Shown: positions 42,583 to 53,141 of the stretch, in pieces
How the letters are laid out: each line of letters starts with the position of its first letter
Numbering within the stretch: the stretch's first letter is position 1
Assembly (NCBI RefSeq): GCF_029227915.1
Contig: NC_079887.1
Coordinates: forward strand, 24,551,650-24,615,649
DNA from: Hydractinia symbiolongicarpus
Taxonomy: Eukaryota; Cnidaria; Hydrozoa; Anthoathecata; Hydractiniidae
Direction of reading: 5' to 3'
DNA: 64,000 nt
Translations under genes and position numbers: made by a program
Notes under the pieces: generated by a model
Database searches by the model: none
Told to the model about the DNA's origin: nothing
What the model saw: only the letters and a program-made list of their open reading frames with translations

Positions 42583-43233
42583 TTAACCCTATTATACCTG
42601 GGGGGCACAAAGTGCACGCGGCTATTTTAACAAGGCATAACTTTAGATACACATGTGGTTAAGTTCTAAAATTTTGTGACTATTCCTAACTTTTATTATG
42701 GCTTTTGATGAAAAAAAAAATTTGGGAAAAATTTTGTACTTTGCTGGTGGTATTGCTTTTTTTGGACGGGGGTAAATTTTTTGGAATTTTGAAAATTGTT
42801 GACATTCATGTTAGAATGTCATAAGATGTTGTATTAGGTATATAATTATTTATTACATGTATGTTGGTTACTAAGTGGTAACCAAGGTGTTGCTAAGGTG
42901 ATATATCGTTACCAGGGTCAAAAAAAAAACCAGATTTGAGGGAAATATCGATCCAGCAAATTGACGTCATTTCGGATCCCAATGACGTCATTATATTGTT
43001 TTCCTTACCTCGATTATCTCTAAATGTCCTGTGCTACATATATGCCAAGTTTAATGACATGAGCATGTTTCACATGTGTGACGTCATTTCTAATCCTTAT
43101 AAGACATTCTCCAATTGAGACAAGTTTCATTACTTTAGCACAGGTGGTTCATGATTTATGACCCGCGGGCACTTTGTGCCCCCCCCCCCCCAGGGTTACA
43201 AAGGCCAAAAAAGCTCAGGTATAATAGGGTTAA
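42583..43233. mobile_element. piggyBac-type MITE, 643 bp, with TTAA duplications
   Basis: The element runs 42587-43229, flanked by TTAA at 42583-42586 and 43230-43233. Terminal inverted repeats CCCTATTATACCTG are perfect. Past the right terminus a ~30-base extra piece separates it from a second inverted block, GGGGGGCACAAAGTGC. Noncoding, with TGACGTCA motifs at about 42962, 42983 and 43079. CCC-starting ends and TTAA sites are piggyBac hallmarks. Confidence 0.85.
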
Positions 43234-44982
43234 CTTTGAATATATAAGAATCGGCGTTTGTCTAGCTGAGCGACTATTGTGCGTTATTTGCGATAAGTGT
43301 TGATCAATATTATTGATTAACCGAAGTAGGAGGATGGTAAAGGCTACAAACAAGACATTTATGAAAAAGAGAATCCCCAGCAACTTCAAACTTTTTTTAA
43401 TTTCACTTGGTTGTGTCTTTAAAAATGGCTCCAAATGCTATCAAATTAGTTAGTGAATTTTATTGTGTCGAATTAAATAAGCAAGTTGATGATCGTGTAA
43501 ACAAATAACTCAAAACGACATAACATAATTTATACAACGTTGGCTCACAAGCCTGGCAATCGAATTGATTAAAAAATGAGGGGAAATATTACAAATGTGA
43601 TTACAAAAGTATAGGAAAACAAACTCTTTAAGGATACATAAAGTGATCAATTGATAATATTAGATTAGCTTTCTTTTGGTATATAAAAACACAACCACTG
43701 TATATTATACTTTGAGTAGTTAGATTTACTGTAAATCCTTGCTTAAGTGGCCCGTCGTTTATTTAAAACCAGATGCTTTTACTGCGTTTACCGCAGCGCT
43801 TACTCAAAGGCGGCGCTTATTTGAAAGCGGTGCTTCCTCAAAAGAACAATTTTTAGACAAATCCAAACACTACTAAATATACCTTAGTAAAAAACTTCTT
43901 CTTTGTCAGGATCGAGCAGTTGCCATTGTTCATTCGCTTCTTCGACATCTGACTCATTAGCTTTAAAGGGATCGAGCTGGTTAAAAATCTTGACCTTGGG
44001 CACATGGTTGTTTTTCCTTTTAACGATCGTCAAGTGATCCATCAACTCTTAAATGTAAACCTCAGTGCATAAAGGAATCCTTATCATTTCTGACGGAAAT
44101 ACTGCCTATGCATCAAGAATAAACTTTAGTATGCTTCTTCTCGGTGGAGGATATAAAGGAGACAAATCAAACAAAATCAACCTGTTTTCACGCTTTCTTT
44201 TTTCTTTGACAGCTGTTGGTTGTTCCAGGAAAATTCACTTGTGTTACTAAAAATTTCGTGTTACTGATATTCATGGTGAATTAGAAAAGAAAAAAAAAAC
44301 ATTATCTGATATAGTTTTTTTTAATTAGCGCTTATACTTCCTTGTCTTTTTCTTGAAACAAGCTGTTATATGATGCATTGATATCGTTCATACCTAACAC
44401 AATGTTTTCATCAAAAAGAGAGGATTTTATCTATTACTTCAATATCTGCGCTTCACATCTTCAAATATTGTACTTCTGCAAGTTCTATATTGCATTTTGC
44501 TAATTGGTGTTTTATTGTCACCCAATATTTCAGGTGTAACTAAACATCGTTGGCTAAGCTTTTTTATTTGAACGGAGTGTCCTTTTTTTCTTTGAGTACA
44601 GCTTCAATGCACACTTTAATATTCTTTTATCATCACTATTCAATGACATCTTCTGATATCTTTACTTCAGTCTCTGAATCTTATTAATGTTCGTTACATC
44701 TTTGTAACATTATGAATAGTATTGACACTCGATTGTATTGTAAATTAAATGTAAATAAACACGGAAAAAAGTAAACAAAACGCGAAACAGAAGTAAAACT
44801 TACTTTTATCTTTTAAAGAATTCTATGTTGTAGCTACAATAGGTGTTATGTTTACACGATATTCGATTTTAAAAAAGTATATTTTTGTTCGAATGTACGT
44901 TCCATATGGGAATAGTTTATATAAAGACATGCTTTCTACATCCTACTGATAATGTTATATGTTTTTGTTGTAAAATGCAGTG
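43234..44982. other. Noncoding stretch with a small tandem and a coding relic
   Basis: 43785-43850 has tandem GCGGCGCTTATTTGAAA-like units, a type seen at the ends of some DNA transposons. On the minus strand 44042-43885 reads MDHLTIVKRKNNHVPKVKIF then ESDVEEANEQWQLLDPDKEE before a stop. It looks like a short coding relic, unidentified, and may come from a transposase. Nothing else recognised. Confidence 0.35.
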
Positions 44983-45133
44983 CCCGGGTAATAATCCATA
45001 ATAACTGTTTCGGGCAATACCTTCGAATATTGACCTCTGTCGCGTATTGCCCTCACAAGCTCGGGCTATACTCTGACGTCGGTCAATAATCTCCGGTATT
45101 GCCCTCATAAAGAGTTATTATAGGGTTAATAAC
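44983..45133. mobile_element. ~150-bp palindromic MITE
   Basis: The left half (CCCGGGTAATAATCCATAATAACTG ... GGGCAATACC) and the reverse complement of the right half (GTTATTAACCCTATAATAACTC ... GGGCAATACC) match over about 50 bases. No coding sequence. Superfamily not assigned. Confidence 0.6.
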
Positions 45134-46400
45134 GGTTTCAAAAATAGTAGATACAAAATGTGTAATAAAATTAGCCTCCTTTCCCCCTGAACAATTTGAG
45201 CAGTAAATTATTGGTCTGTGAATTATCCCCTGCAGCGATTTAAACAATAAATTTCAATTGAAGAAAAGGACACTAAGGTAATTCCTGTCTCCCGGTGTCG
45301 CAGTACATTTAGGTCCGTGAAATTAAGACTTTTAAGTCCTAATTTCGCGGAAAATATAAACTTTTCAGGTTTTAATTTCCTGGTAATTTAGGGGGACAAA
45401 TGGGGAAGAAATTTTAGTCTGATTGGCAGATCTTTCCTTTGGTGTAATCTTCAAAGACGGTGACCATATAAATGAAACCGCTTTTTTTCTCTATCTTTGA
45501 AAAAAATTTTCTCTTGAAAAATAAAATTTGCAAAACTTTAGGCTAAGTGGGAACCTAAATGAAAAGAGCAGAGCAAAAATTCAATCATTTTTTTCCGATA
45601 ACACATTATTTTTTTCCGTAAAACAACATTGTCTTTATGTCTATCAAATGTTTATAAAAATAAAAAAACAAATTTTAAGTAAGTTTAATAAAAAAGAATC
45701 GAAGCTATTCTGCAAGAAACTCATCAGACAAACTTGCCTCTTGATAGTTTGGCAATAAGAATTTCCCATATCAAAATAATACCCTGACCAAAAGAACTCG
45801 AAAGAACAAATTCAACAAATAAAGTTTGAACAAGATTATAAAAATTAATTTTAAACAGGTTACGTTTGATGTAGTCTAAGAAAAAGAAAAGTCGAGAAAT
45901 ACACGGAGCTGTATGAATACCTATGTTTGAAATATGATAAAATAAACTTCAAAGTATAAAAGTCCTTAAGATCTACAGAATTTGTTCACTTTTTTATTTT
46001 TTAAATTGTTGCGATTGGAACTTTGCCCGTTGTCGCCCTTTCAGAGCTTGAGAAAGGTAATAAATTACATTGGTTAAAGCAATGCATGAAATCATTCCTC
46101 ATTTCATACACCTTGTTAATGTTGTGACTAGGTGACCGCCCATCTAGAAAAACACTGGCAAATGCTAGAAAAAACAAAAGGCTTGAACAGGAACTTGAAA
46201 CTCTTTTTAATTGAAACGAAGTCTATCACATACTTGAACTCGATCGAGTGAACTGAAAGACAAAAGCCAGTGACAGACACCATCGTGTCGCAATTAAATG
46301 TGATCTACAGACACTATGGTGCTTGCTTCTGTTTTTGACAATTTGAAACACTTTGATATGCTTCCGCATTTCCAGGCGCATTTAGGGGCGTAGCCAGAAA
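45134..46400. other. Noncoding stretch, nothing certain
   Basis: AT-rich. 45300-45400 has TTTCGCGGAAAA-type palindromic text. A possible exon at 46132-46185 (SRKTLANARKNKRLEQELET after GACTAG) lacks support from a partner exon. Confidence 0.35.
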
Positions 46401-46424
46401 AAAATTAACCTTAGTCGAACCATT

Positions 46425-46570
46425 AACCCGCAGGGTCAACATCGCACCGCAGGTGCGATAATAACCAACTGGGGGTTTGGGGGCGTTGTGAGCCCCCAAC
46501 GGGTCCAGGGCGGAGTCCTGGAAGCCAACGCCTTTTTACGCCCTTTAAGCACTGAACCGCCATCAAACCG
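46425..46570. repeat. GC-rich dispersed repeat with hairpins
   Basis: Unlike the AT-rich surroundings this block is GC-rich. It has hairpins CGCACC-GCA-GGTGCG (about 46444) and TTGGGGGC-type inverted text (CTGGGGGTTTGGGGGCG ... GAGCCCCCAACG), then CCAGGGCGGAGTCCTGG. Purine-rich CCAGGG/GGAGTC blocks like this occur as dispersed repeats in marine invertebrate genomes; I know this from general experience and cannot name a family. Confidence 0.5.
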
Positions 46571-48050
46571 ACTCTACAAATCATTGAAAACCCTCGTGTT
46601 AATAATACGTTCCACACATCGTGTTACAAGCATTAAAATTATGGGCATAGTTGGGATTATTAGTTAAGTATGGAACATTCTTGCATAAAAAATTTAACCT
46701 ACTTTTGGAAAATTTGTAAAAATATGTTACGTTTGATTCGATTCATCATGTTTCAGAAATAATGTACAAAGCATGAATTACAGACAACTAAATTTAAGCA
46801 ATGTGAAGAACAAAGATATGTATAAAGCTAAACTGTTTTGCTTTAAAATGTTAGCATGACAACTATTAATTTTAACAGATACATTGCCAGAATCGTCATA
46901 ACATTGACCTTATCAATTATCAGAGGTGTAGAGCTTAAGGGAATGATGAAGGGATTAGGTTTAAATTGCTGCTTATAAGAATAGCTTTATTCTGTATAGC
47001 TACAAGATCAGGATGAATAGCTAGCTAACTGAAAACTTGAAAGTGCTTTCTACACAGGAAAACAAATCTGAATTTTTACATACAGATACAAAAATTGGAT
47101 GGTTCGAGTATAGAGAATTTTCATGAAGCTCTATACAAGATATAAAGCTAAATACGGATCCACGTTTGACAGCAACATCATGCGTTCTTCACCTTCACAA
47201 CTTCGCTAGCCTTTAATTTTTTATCTCTCTGCGAAATTTACTAGCCAATAGGATGCGTCCAAGATGACCATAAATGGAAGACACAAGACCGTACATAGGC
47301 ATAATTTTCGCAGGTAATCCTGCGAAAAAGACTATCTGCGAAGCAAAGTAGAGATTCAACACCTCAGCCTGCAAAACAAAATGGATACTGCTAAATCATG
47401 CGAAAACGACGTGCAAGCGCGAAGCTTTTGTGCGCCGCCCGGGAAAAGATTTGTGCCGGATGCACAATTGGTGCGCATATCCATGTGTTGGCGGTGGTGG
47501 TGGAAAAACGACGTGTTAAAATGAAAAAAGTAGGTCAGTCGTTCGCAGAGCTTGACTGACGCTGGCTACGCTCCTGGCATTGCAGATAAGCTTTTGACCA
47601 GCGTCCATAACTTAATCATTGAGGAGACCATCGGATGATTCTAGTAATTCTCTTTCCAAAACGGTTAAACGGTAAATATCATTGCTAAGCCAACGTGATT
47701 TTGGATGTTTCCAAACTATGCACTCGATGGCAAACCATGAATGCTCTTCAGCTTTCTAGAGGATCCATGACGATTTCCAATTTTTAACTGCTAATTTTGT
47801 TGGATCATTGCTTCCATTGTACATCTCACCGAGAGGTTTCCACGTACTAATGTATTTTCTTGGTAGACATTTTTGTGTTTCTTTTTTCGAAAATACGAGC
47901 TCACCTTCGACAAGTCACGATTTTGCTTCTTTTGTGCACTTTAAATGTTTTTGGAAGCGTCGTCAGCTATCGAACTTCGTATATCTGCTGCTGACCTTTG
48001 AACAGCATTAAAAACTTCAGTGTGAAATGATCTGTCCAGTCTATTTTCAT
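46571..48050. other. Noncoding stretch, nothing recognised
   Basis: No gene. The segment 47330-47540 is somewhat less AT-rich (GCGCCGCCCGGG, GGCGGTGGTGG) without an open frame of note. The open frame 47808-48011 lies next to the integrase remnant and shows no known motif. Confidence 0.4.
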
Positions 48051-48056
48051 TTTCCT

Positions 48057-48640
48057 TTACACGGTTGTGTTAGCGTTTTTGATTGTTTGACTTTGACGCT
48101 CCACTAAGCCTTTAGCTTGAGTGTGATAGGCTGACGTGATCCTTTGCTCCATACCCGTCGACCTATGAAGCTCTGTAGAAACTTCATGTACGAATTCCCT
48201 GCCCTGACCATTGACCTGCACTTGGCTGCAACCATGTCGACACATCACTTCGCATAGGAATTGAGCAAGAGTTACAGCTTTTCGATCCTTGGTGGCCTTA
48301 ACTTTCGACCACTATAATCGATTAAAACAATGACGTGGTGATACCTATCAACGTCAGGCAGCTGGAAATATCAACCCCTACTTGCTTCACTACTTCAGAT
48401 GGCACTGTATGGGTTTGAGCTTTGCTTAAGGAGATTGTAAATCACCTTATTTTTGGCATCATACGTTGAATTCTTGCGTCTGTGAGACAATAATTCCTCA
48501 CGAGCTTGTTTATTTTGAAAAAATGAGAATTGCTGGTTGAAAACTTCCTCGCAGCTATGTATAAAATGCATGCGTGTCGTGTACCATTCACAAAGACTGT
48601 CAACAAAACATTCGAATGTCAACATGACGTATTCGATAGT
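48057..48640 (-). pseudogene. Gypsy-like retrotransposon integrase remnant
   Basis: In minus orientation: VPSEVVKQVGVDIS (about 48410-48365) holds the first catalytic Asp. Then HGCSQVQVNGQGREF has Gly where the second catalytic Asp is expected, then TSAYHTQAKGLVERQSQTI with the catalytic Glu in LVER. Frameshifts lie near 48400 and 48250. The upstream frame 48625-48395 (CEEVFNQQFSF ... LSHRRKNSTYDAKNK) probably belongs to the same gene. No LTRs or reverse transcriptase seen nearby. Confidence 0.65.
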
Positions 48641-49982
48641 TCTTAAGATGGCAGAATGAGCTACGAGAGTATTATTTTCCTCTGTAGCGATTTAAACAAG
48701 TTACATGTTTCGTTAACATATAAAAGGGGTAGAGAAATGCACAACGACCACAGAGGGTCAGCAAAAGCGTGGTAATAAAAACTCTATTTGGTCATAGGTT
48801 TCAGTATGCCACATTTCTACTATCTTTAAGCGTATCAATGTTTGCTAGTATAAAGTGTAAAGTTCGTTAGTTACATATTTTAGTAGAAAAGGTTCTTGTC
48901 GGCTATCACTATCAAGTTATCAACGTCAGGGTTACTGGGTTTTAGGTTACGTGTTTCAGATATTCCCTAGCATGTCTGGTCATACTGCAACACAATTTGT
49001 TTCGTCAACGATGTTAATGATATTCATACGTTCATACACAAAGACATTTAGATTAATTTAAAGGTTTTGTTTGTCTTGGGTGTTTTTTTTTGTCTTTAAA
49101 ATTGACGCAAGCCAATAGAAAAACACAAAACAGCACAAAACAACACCTTAAAATTTATTTGGTGCATTTAAAACTATTGGGGGATTGGTGACAATAAAAT
49201 ACACAAGCCTTGCGAAGGAGAATCATCGATAGAGAAATATTAATTCCTTACATTCAAATATTGTGCTTACAAAACCTTGAATTGAAAGAAAAGTTTTTAA
49301 GGTGCATTAAATATTATTTTTGTATTTTCCATTGACGGATTTGTGGCTCTCATAAAATAAATGTTAAGCGAGATGACAATACATCCTTAAACATGTCATT
49401 TTGTCAAATGGCGAAAAACAGCCCTTGGAACAAAGTTGACTGTTCTTGGCGCGATATTTTTCTACAAGTTATTCAGGCAACACTGCTCTCCCCTAAAACA
49501 TAAGATATACTTCTGGACATCCATTTACCTTTCGTATCTCAAGTGCGGTAAAATTTAGCTAAAGCGATTTTTCTTAAAACATCCCAAGCATCATGAACTT
49601 TCTTTTCAGTTTTTCCATATTAATTGTCGTGTTCTTATATTAACTTAATAAGAAATTATTGCTACAAACTTAACAGGGCGGAAGCACAAATCCCCCACCC
49701 CATCCGGTTAGGATTAATAGGGTTGATGTTGTAACACGTTATATAATCTTGAGTTAACAAATATTCTGAGGTAGTTCTTAACTTTTTGTCCATTAATCTT
49801 ATCAGTAAGAAACTAAAATTTGCTTTTTTCTTACGTATAAAGATGTAACAACCAATTTGGAATTTATATGGGAAGAAAAAAAGAATAAAATATAACAATA
49901 TAACAAACGTTTACTCGAAATGTTAGAGATCGATTTTATGCGTTTATAAAGGAAGTTTCAAGCCAGAATTTCGCTATTGCCA
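48641..49982. other. AT-rich noncoding stretch, nothing recognised
   Basis: No coding or repeat structure that I can support, apart from GTGCATTTAA/GGTGCATTAAAT-type similar short words near 49160 and 49290. Confidence 0.4.
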
Positions 49983-50058
49983 ATTGAGACCGTGTATTAC
50001 TATTGAGACCGTGTATTACTATTGAGACGGTGTGTTACTATTGAGACCGTGTATTACT
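49983..50058. repeat. Minisatellite, four 19-bp units
   Basis: Unit ATTGAGACCGTGTATTACT. The third unit has two substitutions (GACGG, TGTGTT). Confidence 0.92.
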
Positions 50059-51480
50059 GTATTTGCTCACATACTCTGGTTTTAATAGATATGACTTTGG
50101 AAAGCTTTGTTTATTTTGGGACCAGTTCGAGATGCACTTTTATTTGTGCTTCACAGAAACGGAGTGCCGGTTCAACCAAAAGATGTATACAATTATCTGC
50201 AGTCTAGTTTTCGCCAGTTGATGGAAACTGGCGAAACACTGCTCCCTCAGTGATGGACATATCTGTGGGGGCAAATACTTGTTTGGGGAACGAGACGAAT
50301 TTGGAACAAGGTATTTGTTTACTTTTGTGTCTTTTTTATGACCTTGTATATTTAATTGTGATAACTTGATAAAGAAAATACTACTAATTGAAAAAGCCCA
50401 TGGAAAAACACACTTACGCAGCAGAACAAAGAAAAAGACTCATGACTTGAATTTTAATGTCGCCATCAATGACTCGTGGATACACATATTCTTTTGGTAG
50501 AATTTTATTTACACGTTGCCTATTTTGTAATGCTTGAAGTGCTAGTCAAAGAATATATTTGATCATGTCTTTTTGTTAAATGGTTAAAGAAATGCTGTAT
50601 TACAGAACATTCTTGAAGTTGATGTTTTGAAGACCTTGCTAAGGAAAGGCACAGACTATTATGCCTAGTCAGTAGGCGATTTTGTGACTTAGTTTTAACT
50701 ATTGATAGGTGGATTCGTCTGTGTGATAACTAAAAAATTGTAAAACCAAAACAATAACAACTCGATAATCCTAAAAATGCTAAACTAGAGGTTTGAAGTT
50801 TACTAGGTAACCTGCTGTATATTGGAGGTAAAAAACTTTGTATTTGATCTTAAAATTTATTTCGGTAACTAAAGTATTTTTTTTTATCAGTATTGTTCTT
50901 AGTCATATTTTTCTTGCTTCTGCACTTTTAATAAGAATCTTTTATAATTCTTGATTTCTATGTTATAAATACAACCTTTTATATTTTTTATTTTACACCT
51001 CTTGTACCTTTAACACTGGCTTTCACCACAGGACGTTTATATTTTCTTGAAGTTAGCCTTCTATTTATGTCATTTAGTTTTGTCTAATTTTCTACTCAGT
51101 TTTTGCAACTTCCTATCTCTTAGGACTTCATAAATCCCCCCTCCAATATTCTCCCTATACTCCGCCCCAACTAATGTTAAATTATTAAAAAACTATTTGT
51201 CGAAAATATTAAAAAAAAAAAAATTAAATGTTGCTCATGATATTGTCGTATATACGACTATATATATTCCTTGTCAAAGCATGGCTCGAGTAAGTAAATA
51301 AGTAGTCTACAAAATCAAAAATTTATTTTATTTTATGTGCTTTTACGAATGGTGCATTTATATTGAAAAGAAAATGTTTAAATTACAATTTTAAAGGTCA
51401 TGAATTTAAAGGACTTGTGTTGTGTTCTCTTTGATTGGTCTTCGTTTTAAATTTAACATCACTTATTTTCTCACTGACAA
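50059..51480. other. Noncoding stretch with Helitron-interior subunit
   Basis: AAGCCCATGGAAAAACACAC near 50394 resembles a degraded Helitron 3' hairpin. It is followed by CACGTTGCCTATTTTGTAATGC (about 50512), the subunit also present near 25440 and 62680. Nothing coding. Runs of A/T follow to 51300. Confidence 0.4.
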
Positions 51481-51481
51481 G

Positions 51482-51678
51482 ATGTAGTAAGCCGTACAGA
51501 TGGTTTGAAAAGTCGCATGGAAAACTTAGAAGGTCAAGCGTTATCTGGTCAAATTGGAGAATTGGAAGACCAACAGTTGCCACATCGCACAGAAGTTTTA
51601 GAGGATGACATTTGCAAATTAAAAAATGACAGCAATAAGCTAAAAAGCCAAGTAAAGGGTTTACACAGTCAATGTCAA
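51482..51678 (+). pseudogene. Coiled-coil exon, possibly of the NLR-like gene
   Basis: From an acceptor-like CACTGACAAG at about 51481, a frame encodes LKSRMENLEG, IGELEDQQLPHRTEVLEDDI and CKLKNDSNKLKSQVKGLHSQ with heptad-like Leu/Ile spacing. A strong donor follows (AAG/GTAAGC at about 51679). It lies 1 kb upstream of the NACHT exon on the same strand. Linkage to that gene is inferred from position only. Confidence 0.45.
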
Positions 51679-51729
51679 GGTAAGCAAAGGTAATTTTTTT
51701 AGTTTACATAATTTTTTCGAACGTTAATA

Positions 51730-51804
51730 CAATGGAACCTGTCTAAAGCAGAAACGTGTGAAACGTTTTGCACTGACGATGTCTGCTTCAGACAGACTCC
51801 ACTG
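51730..51804. mobile_element. 75-bp palindromic mini-element, pogo-like ends
   Basis: Flanked by TA on both sides (51728-51729 and 51805-51806). The ends CAATGGAACCTGTCTAAAGC and, reversed, CAGTGGAGTCTGTCTGAAGC match at most positions. CAGTGGAACCT-type ends and TA target sites are typical of pogo/Tc1-mariner elements. Confidence 0.65.
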
Positions 51805-51896
51805 TATCTAGATCTTTATCGTGTAAAAATAAGTGAAATGTGTCTAGAGAAACACACATTCCAATTAAATTTTGTTTGTTTCTAACAATCAATTAG

Positions 51897-52175
51897 AACA
51901 AGAAGTTGATTACAACAAACTAACAAGTGTGACTGCTTTGAAAATTGTTACACAAATGATCAACGCCGATTGAGAGATTCTTAGCAATAATCTTGAAATT
52001 GCACAAAATTTACTGAAGCAACATCCCATGAAAATAAAATGAAGAAATGTTTTGAACAAGCCAAGAACAAAATATACTGGAAAAAATTAAAATAGGAACT
52101 TGGGCAACTGCAGCGAGAAGATATTATTGATAAAATCATTTGAAATAAAATTGTTTCTTTAACAAGATAACGGGT
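51897..52175 (+). pseudogene. Decayed exon downstream of the coiled-coil exon
   Basis: After an acceptor-like CAATTAG, the frame reads EQEVDYNKLTSVTALKIVTQ, then a TGA, then EILSNNLEIAQNLLKQHP. Another frame continues with MKKCFEQAKNKIYWKKLK, a TAG, ELGQLQREDIIDKII and a TGA. The helical text with LGQLQREDIIDKI is reminiscent of death-fold helices, but this is only a resemblance. Three stops make it nonfunctional. Confidence 0.35.
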
Positions 52176-52688
52176 GTAGTCTGTTGTGGGCAAGAAGGAA
52201 ACCTCATCGCGCAAAAAAAAAAAAAAAAAAAAACAGATAAAAAACATTGAAAGTGTTTTAATAAGCGTAAAATTTAAGTATTTTTTGCTCTGTTTTAGAA
52301 AAAGCTTTTAACAGACCCTGCTTTTAAAGTTTAGGTTGCCAGCGAAACACATTATTTCTTCTTCCCATTCTTTAAAATTCTCGATTTTTGATCTGCTTTT
52401 GCCTGTAGGATAGAATATCGGCTTAGCAATATGACATACTCGAGGGTTGTCGACATTGAATGTGGGCAAATAGACGGGTGCATGGTAGAGTTTAGAAAAA
52501 ATCTTGGCGAAAGATTTCATCTTTAAAAAGATCATCCAAATACAACAAAAATGACCTTTCCGGAAAATACAGTTTTTCCCCCGACCCTTCTTCAGTACTC
52601 TAAGGAACACAGTAATTCCTTTGCTTTCTAACTTCCCAATAGTTAAATTTTGCAACAACAACATCTATTTATATAGTTTTTTTACTTC

Positions 52689-53141
52689 TTGGCCTCTTTC
52701 CTGACGAATGCGTTCATTCTTATGAACTTTATTGCTCGTGCTAGAATAAAACGCAAACGGCAGAAAAGAGCTAACTTTAGTTTCAGTGATTTCGTTGTGG
52801 AGTCAGAAAAACTTAATGTTCCTTCTGCGTTTAAAACAAGTTCCGGTAAGAAATATGTAAGTAAGGATCGCAATGAGGTGTACGTAGACCTGTCAATAGG
52901 TCAATGGAACGAAAAATTTTCAAGTGATCAGGAACATTTTCTTAAACATTTTTCTACTTCGAGAGAAATAATAGAAATTAAAGATAACGTTCAACAAAAA
53001 GACCAATGTGTCTTAATTATCGGTATCGCTGGAATTGGAAAGACATCACTTATCGACAAAATGGTTTTGCAGTTGGCAAACGACGAAATTTGGAAAGAAC
53101 TTGATTTTGTATTTCAATTCTCATGTCTTGTATTGTACTCA
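52689..53141 (+). pseudogene. NACHT NTPase (NLR-like) fragment, truncated
   Basis: A frame open from about 52689 (first ATG 52722) encodes a basic N-terminus, then VYVDLSIGQWNEKF and REIIEIKDNVQQKDQC. The P-loop GIAGIGKTS (53022-53048) follows, within CVLIIGIAGIGKTSLIDKMV. WKELDFVFQFSC after it is where NACHT domains continue toward Walker B. The similarity stops near 53130, where a dispersed repeat starts (ACTCATCAGTAAGTAAT, also near 54736). The Walker B half and any LRRs are not in this window. Innate immune receptor by family; here a fragment. Confidence 0.65.

Noticed and set aside
46132-46185. Host exon encoding SRKTLANARKNKRLEQELET
   Set aside because: An acceptor-like site precedes it and a stop follows, but no partner exon or known domain supports it.
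49983-50058. CRISPR array
   Set aside because: The units are contiguous without spacers, and the DNA is eukaryotic.
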